A stretch of DNA of 64,000 nucleotides from Lysinibacillus sp. B2A1 (GTDB taxonomy: Bacteria; Bacillota; Bacilli; Bacillales_A; Planococcaceae). The DNA is taken from contig CP027224.1 of the NCBI GenBank assembly GCA_002973635.1, forward strand, positions 2,738,501-2,802,500, read 5' to 3'. Shown piece by piece: positions 50,573 through 59,087 of this stretch. Position 1 is the first letter of the stretch. Each line of letters begins with the position of its first letter. The translations under genes and the position numbers were made by a program. The notes below the pieces were generated by a model. That model was given only the letters and a program-made list of their open reading frames with translations, was not told the origin of the DNA and ran no database searches.

Positions 50573-52123
50573 TTGTCACAGAAATATCCTTTAAAAGAAA
50601 CTTTATCTCCTATTAATAAGGATGGTCGCGACAGAATAAATGAGAACTGGACACGTATCATGGCTTACTTTGACTATGTGCAATCTCAGATTAAAGTGTT
50701 AGCTGGTGGACAAGAGGTAGATGAATTAATCACACGGCTTGAGCAAGCAATCGAAAAGGCTGAGATCGATGTACAAAATTACATTACTCAAGTTGATACA
50801 ACTGTCCAACAGGCTATAGATGCTAACAACACAGCGACACAAGATGCAATTGCAGCTAATAATGCAGCATTACAAACAGCCCTTGATACAGTTGCTGCAA
50901 GACTAATAGAGGTAACTCAAGCTATCAGCAATGCAGAAACGGCTACGGCAGATGCAACTAATGCTAAAAATGCTGCTATCCAAGCAACACAGGATGCACA
51001 AGTAGCTATCGACACTATGCAGTCACTTATTGATAATTTTGGTTCCAGAGGTGCTTGGTCATCAACAACTCAATACTATAAAAATAATTTAACAGAGGTT
51101 GATGGTCGTACTTATATCGCTTTAAAAGAAAATATCAATACACCTGTCACAGATAAAAGTACATGGGCTTTGTTTGCGGATAAAGGTATACAAGGAGCAG
51201 AAGGGCCACGTGGATTACCTGGTAAAGACGGCAAAGATGGTACAGGGGTAAATATCATTGGTGGATTGACGAGCGAGGATGATTTACCAACCGTAGGAAC
51301 ACCAGGTGATGCTTATATGATCGGGGGAGACCTTTATGTTTGGCAGGATGACACAGGTAGTTGGAAGAATGTAGGTCCAATCCAAGGTCCAGAAGGTAAA
51401 TCAGCCTATGATCTAGCTGTTGAAAATGGCTTTGTTGGAACAATAGAGGAATGGATTGAATCGCAAAAGGGTGAGACAGGACCTCGAGGACCAGAAGGGC
51501 CACAGGGACCACCTGGACAAGATGCAGATTTGACGGAAGTTACTGAACAATTGGACCAAATGAAACCTAAAGTAGATAACTCATGGCAAAAGAATGTTTA
51601 CAATGATGCTAATGTATTAAATTTAGGACACTACTCAGCATCTAAATCACTAATTGTAAACCCTGAAGACTGGAAAAGCACTGTTAATGTTGAGGCTTTA
51701 CGTATATCAATACCTACCAACGTATTTTCAGGATTAATAAGGGTTGTGTATGCTAGTGCTTATCAACATACTAATGCTAGTGGAGGCGCTATAGTAGAAT
51801 ACAATTTAGAAGTGTATGGTGGCGCTGTTCAGAAACAGCAAAAAACCATTACTTCTATCTCTCAAAATTTTGCTAAAAACTATTTAATAGGTGATGTTAT
51901 ACTTGGAGACGACATGCTCTATGTTATGCTATATAAGGGGTCTAATGCTCGTAATGCAGTGAGTGTAAAAGTAGACGTTTTCAGTCCGATTGCTACATTC
52001 GATTACACTAAAAATATAAGTTTCACAACACTTGATACAAATTCTCCTACATCTTACGAGTACCGTGGACACCACAAATATCTAGCTTTGTACAACATAG
52101 CACAGGCAACAACTATATATTAG
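50573..52123 (+). CDS. Tail fibre/baseplate protein with collagen-like repeats
   Basis: 516 aa from TTG 50573 (GGAAGGTGAT upstream). An N-terminal anchor, a trimeric coiled coil (about 50-155), a CBM5/12-like sugar-binding segment (GAWSSTTQYYKNNLTEVDGRTYIALKEN), two short G-X-Y stretches (GPRGLPGKDGKDG at about 220 and GETGPRGPEGPQGPPGQDA at about 307) and a beta C-terminal domain. Unusually it lies between Dit and Tal. Likely a receptor-binding or accessory fibre. Confidence 0.82.
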   Translation: MSQKYPLKETLSPINKDGRDRINENWTRIMAYFDYVQSQIKVLAGGQEVDELITRLEQAIEKAEIDVQNYITQVDTTVQQAIDANNTATQDAIAANNAALQTALDTVAARLIEVTQAISNAETATADATNAKNAAIQATQDAQVAIDTMQSLIDNFGSRGAWSSTTQYYKNNLTEVDGRTYIALKENINTPVTDKSTWALFADKGIQGAEGPRGLPGKDGKDGTGVNIIGGLTSEDDLPTVGTPGDAYMIGGDLYVWQDDTGSWKNVGPIQGPEGKSAYDLAVENGFVGTIEEWIESQKGETGPRGPEGPQGPPGQDADLTEVTEQLDQMKPKVDNSWQKNVYNDANVLNLGHYSASKSLIVNPEDWKSTVNVEALRISIPTNVFSGLIRVVYASAYQHTNASGGAIVEYNLEVYGGAVQKQQKTITSISQNFAKNYLIGDVILGDDMLYVMLYKGSNARNAVSVKVDVFSPIATFDYTKNISFTTLDTNSPTSYEYRGHHKYLALYNIAQATTIY

Positions 52124-52131
52124 GTGGTGCT

Positions 52132-52830
52132 ATGACTCTAGGTGGCAACCTCTCTATGTCTAAAACTCTACCACTTATCGAAATGAGTGTTCCAGCATCC
52201 ACTACTAATGCTAGTGCACAGATTATATTGAATGCAGGAGTAAATGCCGATTATGGCTTAGAAATAAGAAAAAATAATCAAATTGCTGTGCATATCAATT
52301 CTCAAAAACATGTAGCTTTCTTAGGTCATGATGATGCTTGGTTTACGATACAAGATTTAAAGCAATCTGCCAGTGATGTTAAAACAAATGTAGCTGCGGC
52401 AATCACTGACAAAGGTGTTCCAACAAGTCCGACAGCTACAGGTACTCAAATGGCTGCTAATATTAGAGCTATACCTACAGGTGGTAGAAAAGCTAACGGG
52501 TTATTAATTTCTTCATCAACATTAGCGTCATTTAATTATAAAGGTGGCGGTATAGTTAGTATGGCGTATATAGATTTAACAGGTCTTAACTTTACCCCTA
52601 GTATAATAGTATTAATGACTTCAACGGGCAATGGTAATATGTCATACAGTATATTTACATCCTTTAATGACCCTACAGGCTTTACATCATCTACTAAAAT
52701 TTCCTTATATAATTCTAATTTATTTTCTAATAGCCCAAATCATAATTTGAGTCATATAGCTATATCAGGAGGATACAGATTTCCAGTTACTAGTCAATCA
52801 GCAAGCTATACATGGTATGCGTACGAATAG
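52132..52830 (+). CDS. Tail fibre-associated protein
   Basis: 232 aa, MTLGGNLSMSKTLPLIEMSVPASTTNASAQIILNAGVNADYGLEIRKNNQ; a repeat-like middle (SASDVKTNVAAAITDKGVPTSPTATGTQMAANIRAI) known from phage tail fibres, and a T/S/G-rich beta C-terminus. Starts 8 nt after the collagen-like fibre stop, so probably a second fibre subunit or tip. Confidence 0.72.
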   Translation: MTLGGNLSMSKTLPLIEMSVPASTTNASAQIILNAGVNADYGLEIRKNNQIAVHINSQKHVAFLGHDDAWFTIQDLKQSASDVKTNVAAAITDKGVPTSPTATGTQMAANIRAIPTGGRKANGLLISSSTLASFNYKGGGIVSMAYIDLTGLNFTPSIIVLMTSTGNGNMSYSIFTSFNDPTGFTSSTKISLYNSNLFSNSPNHNLSHIAISGGYRFPVTSQSASYTWYAYE

Positions 52831-52841
52831 GAGGTATTGAT

Positions 52842-53134
52842 GTGAAAAGAGATAATAGAGTTATTTTTGATTCTGTTACAGGTAAAATTGTTTTTCAAAC
52901 TGGTGAAGCAGAAGGGACATAAATCCGCATGAAGAATGGAATGCATTAGAATATATTGACGTACCATATGGGTCCATTGATTATTCAAAGTCCTATATTG
53001 ATCGTATTGATGAAGAAGGAAATCCTGTGATTATATCTTATAATATTTCTGAAACAGAGGAACAACATCGCATCCGTGAACTTGAGGATGCTTTATTATT
53101 GCAAACGGACTTAGAAAATGGAGGGATATTATAA
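52842..53134 (+). pseudogene. Small tail-region gene with a one-base frameshift
   Basis: Starts GTG with AGGAGG upstream: MKRDNRVIFDSVTGKIVFQT then GEAEGT and TAA at 52922. Adding one G to the GGG run (about 52914-52916) lets the frame continue as GDINPHEEWNALEYIDVPYG, SIDYSKSYIDRIDEEGNPVI and so on to LENGGIL at 53134 (about 97 aa). Proteins of this shape sit just before XkdX-like genes in many Bacillus phages. A real mutation or a homopolymer error. Stop overlaps the next ATG. Confidence 0.75.
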
Positions 53135-53298
53135 TGAATAATGTTAATCAAATCGTTGTAAGAATTGCAGCAGAACGCATTATGTCAGGTGGTTTAAATC
53201 CAAAAACAAACAAAATGTATGTTATTGATGATGTGACAAACGAGGCATATCGTGCGGCTGTTGAAGATTACATTTTAACGGCTACAGAAGGTGTTTAA
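53134..53298 (+). CDS. XkdX-like small phage protein
   Basis: 54 aa: MNNVNQIVVRIAAERIMSGG, LNPKTNKMYVIDDVTNEAYR, AAVEDYILTATEGV. Short protein after fibre genes, resembling the XkdX group. The TAATG overlap with the preceding frame shows the preceding gene was once translated to 53134. A terminator follows. Confidence 0.72.
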   Translation: MNNVNQIVVRIAAERIMSGGLNPKTNKMYVIDDVTNEAYRAAVEDYILTATEGV

Positions 53299-53319
53299 TC
53301 GTTCCATATTGTTCAGTAA

Positions 53320-53350
53320 GCGCTACTCCAATTGAGTAGCGTATTTTTAT
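53320..53350 (+). terminator. Rho-independent terminator in the tail module
   Basis: CGCTACTC and GAGTAGCG form an 8-bp stem around CAATT, followed by TATTTTTATT. Confidence 0.88.
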
Positions 53351-53380
53351 TAAATTTGAATACCAGGAAGGAGCTTTATA

Positions 53381-53593
53381 ATGGACGAAAAAGTATTAAA
53401 TGAATTAAAAGAAGTAAAAGAACTGCTCCAGGTTGTTATGAGTAGCCAAGAGCAGAATGAAAATCGCATTATTCAAATGTTATCAAATATAGAGGGACGC
53501 CTATATTCTATTGAGGAGGGTATAACCTGGATAAAAAATGGCGGTAATTATCTTGGTGATGCAAAAGGACCTGCAGGTGTACCAGGATTATAA
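53381..53593 (+). CDS. Small coiled-coil phage protein
   Basis: 70 aa, MDEKVLNELKEVKELLQVVMSSQEQNENRIIQMLSNIEGRLYSIEEG: a coiled coil over the first 48 residues and a tail GDAKGPAGVPGL. No membrane helix, so not XhlA-like. RBS AAGGAGC. Function unknown. Confidence 0.65.
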   Translation: MDEKVLNELKEVKELLQVVMSSQEQNENRIIQMLSNIEGRLYSIEEGITWIKNGGNYLGDAKGPAGVPGL

Positions 53594-53634
53594 AAACAAC
53601 TCTGAAATTTCGAGTATGGAGGTGGCGTATTTTT

Positions 53635-53670
53635 ATGCAAAAAATTACATTAGTTGGTGATAAGGCATGA
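53635..53670 (+). CDS. Eleven-codon ORF coupled to the Tal gene
   Basis: ATG with GGAGGTGG upstream encodes MQKITLVGDKA and its TGA overlaps the Tal ATG (GCATGA). Tal itself has no better RBS of its own (GTTGGTGATAAGGC). It probably serves translational coupling rather than making a functional peptide, or it is the remnant of a longer gene start. Confidence 0.5.
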   Translation: MQKITLVGDKA

Positions 53671-55511
53671 CAACTGTTCTTTACAAAGGCACTGAATACC
53701 CAATCAATCACATACAAGCTATGCGTAGAGACCTGGAATTAAACGCAGCACATGAGTTGAATATGATCGTAGTAAATCGAGGCAATAACCCAGCGTATCC
53801 TTACCTGCAGGAAGAATCCATTATAAAAATAAAAGGGCATGAGTATCGCATTAAAAAGGTAAGCGAAAAGACACCTTATAAAAATATCAGTGCACTTCAC
53901 ACTGTTACAGATTTGGTTGGGGTACCGTTCAATCAAAAGCTTAAAGGTTCCTATACTCCCTCAGAACTGTTTAGCATGTTGCTTAATGGCACAGGATGGA
54001 CAGCACATTTCGATAGTGCTGGTGTTGATGCCTCTATCGAATTAGTAGATTGGGGTCGAAACAATGTATGGAAATTGCTTCTGGAACTTTGCAATAAGTT
54101 ACGTGTGCAATTTGAAATACTACCAGGTAAGATCCTGAATATAAAAAAATCATTGAGCGCTGATTACGGCCGACAATTTCGTTATGCCTATAACTTACGA
54201 GATATCATCAAAGATTCAACCTCAACGGATATTGTCACTCATGTAATCGTCAATTTTGACGAGGAGTTAAAACAGACTGAAACATTTGTCTCTCCAACTG
54301 CAGGTAACTATGACCGGCCAAACTATGGTGACATTATAAATGATGAACGCATCAAGACTTCTGACGCTGCCTATAAGCGAGCAAAGGAGAAGTTCCGAGA
54401 TATCGAGATTTCTTACGATTTAGATATTGCAGAACTAGGAGAGTCTTATGAGCTAGGTGAAACCATTCACACCATCTACGAGCCAATGAATGACCTGTCT
54501 ATCGTCACAAATATCCTGAAGATACGTGAAGAATGGGACGGTGAGGATTTAGTAGCTACAAGTGTGACTGTAGGTAACTATGTGTTTAAAACTGCAGAGG
54601 AGATCCTTCAGGACCAGATTAAGGACACTGAATCCAGTGTAAATGACAATATTGAAAAGACTGCAGAAAAAACGACAGAAGTAATTCGAAAAGAGTATAA
54701 GCTTGAATTATCTGAAACAGTAACAGATTTAGAACGGAATATTACAACAAATTACACTGCGATGATTAGTTTGACAGCTCGTGAGTTGAAAACTGAGATG
54801 ACTCAACATGTAACGACCATCAACAATAACATGGGGAGTATGGAAGCACGTTTTAATTCTTCTATTTCACAAACAGCAACGCAGATCCGAGCTGAAGTAA
54901 GCTCAGAAGTCACAACGATTAATAACAACATTTATAATGTGCGACAAGATGTATCGAACCTATCTATCACAGCTAGTAGCATTCAATCTACGGTTACAAG
55001 TCATTCAAGCTCAATAAACGGTCTGAATACGCAGATGAGCAGTGCACAATCTAGTATTACACAGATGAGTGACCAAATTACACAAAAGGTATCTTACACA
55101 GATTATAACGGCTCAACCATAGTGAGTAAGATTAACCAAGACCCTTACTCAGTAACCATTGATGCTCAGAAAATAAACCTTAATGGTGCTGTAATGGTTA
55201 ATGGTAGCATAGAAGGCGCTACAGATATAAATGTAGACAGGGATATTTATATGGGACGTATGTTGCATTTTAGTGATATGACAACAATAGGAGGCTCTAA
55301 TGGAACTATTTTATTAGATGCATATCAAAATATTGAATATCAAGGAAGACATCATATATTTTATGGGGATGTTGTAGACTTTTCACGAGTCACTGTGACA
55401 GGTCTCAATAATAACAGTAATGGAATTAGTTTCTTCCAAAGTTCTAACAATCCCAAAGTTTTAGTTGTTAGAAAAAACGGTTCTGATATCGGGTATTTAT
55501 CTATGAATTAA
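53667..55511 (+). CDS. Tail-associated endopeptidase / tail spike (Tal, prophage_tail family)
   Basis: 614 aa. The first ~330 residues form the Tal hub domain (LELNAAHELNMIVVNRGNNPAYPYLQEESIIKIKGHEYRIKKVSEKTPYKNISALHTVTDL, typical phage endopeptidase tail family). Next is a long coiled coil (about 335-490) and a C-terminal beta region with ...DINVDRDIYMGRMLHFSDMTTIGGS like phage tip proteins. It closes the tube and contacts the cell. No obvious peptidoglycan-hydrolase module. Confidence 0.88.
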   Translation: MTTVLYKGTEYPINHIQAMRRDLELNAAHELNMIVVNRGNNPAYPYLQEESIIKIKGHEYRIKKVSEKTPYKNISALHTVTDLVGVPFNQKLKGSYTPSELFSMLLNGTGWTAHFDSAGVDASIELVDWGRNNVWKLLLELCNKLRVQFEILPGKILNIKKSLSADYGRQFRYAYNLRDIIKDSTSTDIVTHVIVNFDEELKQTETFVSPTAGNYDRPNYGDIINDERIKTSDAAYKRAKEKFRDIEISYDLDIAELGESYELGETIHTIYEPMNDLSIVTNILKIREEWDGEDLVATSVTVGNYVFKTAEEILQDQIKDTESSVNDNIEKTAEKTTEVIRKEYKLELSETVTDLERNITTNYTAMISLTARELKTEMTQHVTTINNNMGSMEARFNSSISQTATQIRAEVSSEVTTINNNIYNVRQDVSNLSITASSIQSTVTSHSSSINGLNTQMSSAQSSITQMSDQITQKVSYTDYNGSTIVSKINQDPYSVTIDAQKINLNGAVMVNGSIEGATDINVDRDIYMGRMLHFSDMTTIGGSNGTILLDAYQNIEYQGRHHIFYGDVVDFSRVTVTGLNNNSNGISFFQSSNNPKVLVVRKNGSDIGYLSMN

Positions 55512-55528
55512 AAAGGAGATATGAAATT

Positions 55529-55753
55529 ATGGATTACGAATTACGTTTAAAAACAGGTGAATTATTTACATTAATAGGATCAAATATTGATGCAAATGCA
55601 TTAACTGATACATTGAATAACCATCAAATTTTATTTGTTAATTTTGGAGGTATTGTATTACAAAAACATGTAGTTGATGGTTTGATTCCACTTATTAGTG
55701 AAGAACAAACAGAAGATGTAAAAGAAGAACAATTAGAGCAAACGCAAGCATAG
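55529..55753 (+). CDS. Small tail-region protein
   Basis: 74 aa, MDYELRLKTGELFTLIGSNIDANALTDTLNNHQILFVNFGGIVLQKHVVDGLIPL then an acidic E/Q tail. Beta-rich with the look of small phage proteins that follow tip genes. RBS AAAGGAGAT. Function unknown. Confidence 0.7.
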   Translation: MDYELRLKTGELFTLIGSNIDANALTDTLNNHQILFVNFGGIVLQKHVVDGLIPLISEEQTEDVKEEQLEQTQA

Positions 55754-55833
55754 GCTTAGCGTTATTTTTATTGTCATTTTTAGAAGGAAATCATTCCCTT
55801 TTGTCGAATGTCGATTAAAAGGAGAAGATGCAT

Positions 55834-56055
55834 ATGTATGATGTTATGGTTCATCTAAAGTGCGGATATATTTACACAGAAAATGGCGAAGAAAAGTCAG
55901 CAACGTACATTTCGCCTAAATCCAGTAGAAATTTAAATTATGTTAATCCAGATGTAATTGCTAGTAGGCTTGCCAACGAAATTTTGATTGAAACAGGACG
56001 AGAAGTAAAATCATTTTTGTATGTAGGAAAAGAACCAGTGAAAAGTAAATCATGA
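55834..56055 (+). CDS. Small phage protein of unknown function
   Basis: 73 aa, MYDVMVHLKCGYIYTENGEEKSATYISPKSSRNLNYVNPDVIASRLANEILIETGREVKSFLYVGKEP. ATG 55834 is favoured since AAAAGGAG lies about 9 nt upstream; ATG 55828 would be only 3 nt from it. A terminator follows. Confidence 0.65.
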   Translation: MYDVMVHLKCGYIYTENGEEKSATYISPKSSRNLNYVNPDVIASRLANEILIETGREVKSFLYVGKEPVKSKS

Positions 56056-56057
56056 AT

Positions 56058-56085
56058 GCACTCTCAGTTGAGGGTGCTTTTTATA
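56058..56085 (+). terminator. Rho-independent terminator
   Basis: GCACTCTC and GAGGGTGC pair around AGTT with TTTTTATA after. Confidence 0.82.
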
Positions 56086-56164
56086 TTTTCAAGCGCTTGG
56101 GAATTTGGAAAAGGATGCGTCAATAAGGCGTGTCCTTTTTATATTGAAAAAAGGAAGTGTTGAA

Positions 56165-56659
56165 ATGAATTTAGTTAAAGAGTATTCACAATTATTAGTT
56201 GCTCATCCTGCTATGGGAGCAGTTGGTACAGCGGTAATGATGGTAGTCAACTTTATGTTTGGCACAGGAATTACACTGACGGCAGGGTTAGTATTTTTGG
56301 CAGTTCTTGCACTTGATTGGTTGTCTGGGCGAGCTGCATCAAAGAAAGACGGCACAATGGCAAGCGAGTATGGCATTAATGGAGCGTATCGCTCTGCATT
56401 TATGGTAGGGGTTATTGTATTAGCCTATCGTGTAGATATTGCATTAGGCTTGCCTTACATCGTATTTGCCTACTTTTTATTTAATTTTGGACTACCCACA
56501 TGGAAATCAATGACGGCAAATGTTTATCGAGCAGGATGGGAACGTTGGATACCAGGGTTTGTATTGGATCGTGTAGCAGACGAAATTGAACACAAGACGG
56601 CACGTGCTAATAAACGCTTAGAGGAAAAAAATAAGTATTTGGAAGGTGATAAACAATGA
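56165..56659 (+). CDS. Phage holin
   Basis: 164 aa with three membrane helices (about 17-37, 40-55, 80-112), a basic loop SGRAASKKDGTMASEYGINGAYR and a charged C-terminal coil; matches the holin_4/phage_holin toxin-secretion family. It makes membrane lesions that release the endolysin. ATG 56165 follows AAAGGAAG. Overlaps the endolysin gene by 4 nt. Confidence 0.85.
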   Translation: MNLVKEYSQLLVAHPAMGAVGTAVMMVVNFMFGTGITLTAGLVFLAVLALDWLSGRAASKKDGTMASEYGINGAYRSAFMVGVIVLAYRVDIALGLPYIVFAYFLFNFGLPTWKSMTANVYRAGWERWIPGFVLDRVADEIEHKTARANKRLEEKNKYLEGDKQ

Positions 56660-57321
56660 CTAGCGTAACAACATGTCGAGATCTTGCCGAGCTATTACCA
56701 GCAGCACAAACAGCTTGCCGATTGTTATTCCAGGAGTGCTACAAGGCTGGCATTAAAAAAATTTTCATCACTGAAACATATCGCCCTCAGGAACGCCAAA
56801 ATTACCTATACGCTCAAGGTCGTACTAGACCAGGGCAAATTGTTACTTGGACATTGGACAGCAATCACAAATCACGTTTAGCCTGGGATATAGCTGTTGG
56901 TCCTCCACAATCTCTTTATGATGTAACTACACTTACTCGAGTAGGGGCTATTGCACGAAAGCTTGGCATTACATGGGGAGGCGATTGGGTAGGTAGTATT
57001 GACCGGCCGCACTTTGAAGTTAAATCATCTTGGAAAATGCCAGCAGGATATAAATTAGGACAAGTAATAGTACCAAGCAACAGTAAGATGCAAGTTCAAC
57101 TAATCGTAGAAGATAAACCAAAGGAGGAAATCAAAGTGACAAATACAACATGGAATCCAGGAAGCCCAGCTATGAAAACTGAAACGGAAAACTTTATTGC
57201 ACAGGCTGTTAAAGATGGTATTATTCAGGAATCGCATTTAAAGGATTTACAGAATGGTACAATGACCACTGATCGTTTGTTAGGATTGTATATTACGATT
57301 CAACAGAGACGTAGTAAATAA
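56656..57321 (+). CDS. Endolysin, M15 L-Ala-D-Glu/D-Ala-type peptidase
   Basis: 221 aa. A peptidase M15 domain (1-125) with zinc ligands H71 and D78 in SNHKSRLAWDIAVG and H119 in IDRPHFEV, and acid D116. It cleaves peptidoglycan peptides at lysis. The C-terminal part (about 160-221; WNPGSPAMKTETENFIAQAVKDGIIQESHLKDLQNGTMTTDRLLGLYI) is a small helical domain seen in Bacillus phage lysins, probably wall-binding. Coupled to the holin by ATGA. Confidence 0.9.
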   Translation: MTSVTTCRDLAELLPAAQTACRLLFQECYKAGIKKIFITETYRPQERQNYLYAQGRTRPGQIVTWTLDSNHKSRLAWDIAVGPPQSLYDVTTLTRVGAIARKLGITWGGDWVGSIDRPHFEVKSSWKMPAGYKLGQVIVPSNSKMQVQLIVEDKPKEEIKVTNTTWNPGSPAMKTETENFIAQAVKDGIIQESHLKDLQNGTMTTDRLLGLYITIQQRRSK

Positions 57322-57375
57322 TAAAAGTAGTCAAAATCAGTTCAGTACCTGTTAAATTTAATCATAAAAATACTA

Positions 57376-57412
57376 AAGACCAAGATAGTTTAAACACCGT
57401 CTTGGTCTTGAC
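57376..57412 (+). terminator. Hairpin after the lysis cassette
   Basis: AAGACCAAGA and TCTTGGTCTT form a perfect 10-bp stem with a 14-nt loop; the T-run is weak. Marks the end of the late operon. Confidence 0.7.
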
Positions 57413-57513
57413 ATCTATAAGTTGGTTTCTGTGTTGAGATACTTTATCACATTAAAATAAGAATAATGCTATATAATTAGAATACCCATTTTCTCTAATT
57501 AGGTATAATCTTG

Positions 57514-58881
57514 TTATTTCTTTACATACATAATTGTAACGTCATCAAGCATTGTATGAGCTTTGTAGTTTCTAATTCTGTGGACATCTGTACCTTTTAA
57601 CTCAATAGATTTATCAAAAAGTTCATTCAACTCTTTCATGGATAAATCATAACCAATGTTAATTAACAGTTTGTGTATTTTTTCTTTGTTCGTATTTGAT
57701 TTTTTAAAATACTCCATATTAATATCTACGCAGGTATCAAAATAGTAGAGAATATCTTTTGGGTAATTATGTTTATTTAAGTTATTGTAATTATCTTCGG
57801 TGAACACTAAAACGTCTGAATTAGTAGATTTATCATAAATCCAAGTTGTTGCTTCACCTGTAACAAAATCAAAAGTTCCATCTAAATTGTTTACTAAATT
57901 TTCATTAGTGCTTCTAACTTCTTTAGTAAATTCACTATATTTAATCCCGTCATAGCCACTTACTGCTTTTCCTCCACTTGCTTTTTTCAATTCTTCTATT
58001 TCTTTTAAATTGTTCCCAACTGATCCACCAGAGTGAGTTACTTTTATATCTCCATATGTTATAGTTTTTCGAAATTCATCTTCATAAACAACAACATTAT
58101 TATTATTACTATTATTATTTTGACTACCTAAATTACCTAATCTTAAACTACTGTCTAATTTTGACACACCTTTATTTGCAAGAGTTGCTAAAGATAAACC
58201 TTCTTTGTTGTTATATACAGATACAGCAACACCTTCAGCTTTGTTAACCCCAATGCTATGCATACGGAATAAAAAGGCAACAGCTTGAGCACGAGTTAGT
58301 GTATTGTTAGTTCCGAAATACTTAAATAAATCATTGTTTTCATATTGTGAATTTTGTCCAGTGGTAATCCCTTCGCTAATCAGATAGTTAATTGAGTCTG
58401 TCAATGAATTGGAGTTCCCAGATAAGTGACCAATTGCTTGCGCAACAACTCCTCGTTTAACAGATTTGTTTCTTAATCCGCTGTCGAAGTAGCCGTTTAA
58501 TGGCACTCCATAAGTTGCTAAAGAATCATAATATGTATCAGACCACAAAGGAGTAGATGTGTATATATTCAATTTCCCTTTATCATCTTTAAACCCAAAA
58601 AACTCCGCAAGCATCTTAGCGAATTGTGCTTCTGTAACACTGTCATTAGGGCCAAATTTGCCGTTTGGTTTTCCGTTACTATCAGTATAACCACTTACAA
58701 TGCCTCGTTGCTGAGCCCACTGAATTGCCTCATATGCATAATGGCTTTTATCAACGTCAGTGAATTTTACGTTTGATTGTACGTTAACTACGACTGGTTC
58801 TTTTGCAAAAGACACTGGTAGCACAGCAATACTTGATAGTAGTAATGTGCTCATCGCAGCCACTTTAAACTGTTTTTTCAT
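57514..58881 (-). CDS. S-layer homology (SLH) domain surface protein
   Basis: 455 aa. A signal peptide (MKKQFKVAAMSTLLLSSIAVLPVSFA-K). Up to three SLH units: about 37-95 (FTDVDKSHYAYEAIQWAQQRGIVSGYTDSNGKPNGKFGPNDSVTEAQFAKML), 100-160 (weak) and 160-215 (INYLISEGITTGQNSQYENNDLFKYFGTNNTLTRAQAVAFLFR). SLH domains bind pyruvylated secondary wall polymer. The N-rich linker and C-terminal ~190 residues match nothing I recognise. ATG 58881 is 7 nt after GGAGGT. Cargo-type gene on the opposite strand to the late operon; expected to be expressed in the lysogen. Confidence 0.85.
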   Translation of the reverse strand: MKKQFKVAAMSTLLLSSIAVLPVSFAKEPVVVNVQSNVKFTDVDKSHYAYEAIQWAQQRGIVSGYTDSNGKPNGKFGPNDSVTEAQFAKMLAEFFGFKDDKGKLNIYTSTPLWSDTYYDSLATYGVPLNGYFDSGLRNKSVKRGVVAQAIGHLSGNSNSLTDSINYLISEGITTGQNSQYENNDLFKYFGTNNTLTRAQAVAFLFRMHSIGVNKAEGVAVSVYNNKEGLSLATLANKGVSKLDSSLRLGNLGSQNNNSNNNNVVVYEDEFRKTITYGDIKVTHSGGSVGNNLKEIEELKKASGGKAVSGYDGIKYSEFTKEVRSTNENLVNNLDGTFDFVTGEATTWIYDKSTNSDVLVFTEDNYNNLNKHNYPKDILYYFDTCVDINMEYFKKSNTNKEKIHKLLINIGYDLSMKELNELFDKSIELKGTDVHRIRNYKAHTMLDDVTIMYVKK

Positions 58882-59047
58882 CATCATGACCTCCAAATTT
58901 CACTTTTATAAGTTTATACATTATCTTACTATGAATATTAATTTTAGGATATACATAATCGTTATTTACTATTGTTAGAGGTGAAGAGTAGGTTAAATGA
59001 CTGATATAAATATTATTTTAATTGTAAAACGAAGAATATAAACAAAT

Positions 59048-59085
59048 GACCAGGACTCAATATAAATGAGTGCCTGGTCTTTTAT
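59048..59085. terminator. Bidirectional terminator
   Basis: GACCAGGACTCA and TGAGTGCCTGGTC pair around ATATAAA with a T-run on the plus side; lies immediately after the stop of the minus-strand gene at 59088. Confidence 0.8.
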
Positions 59086-59087
59086 GT

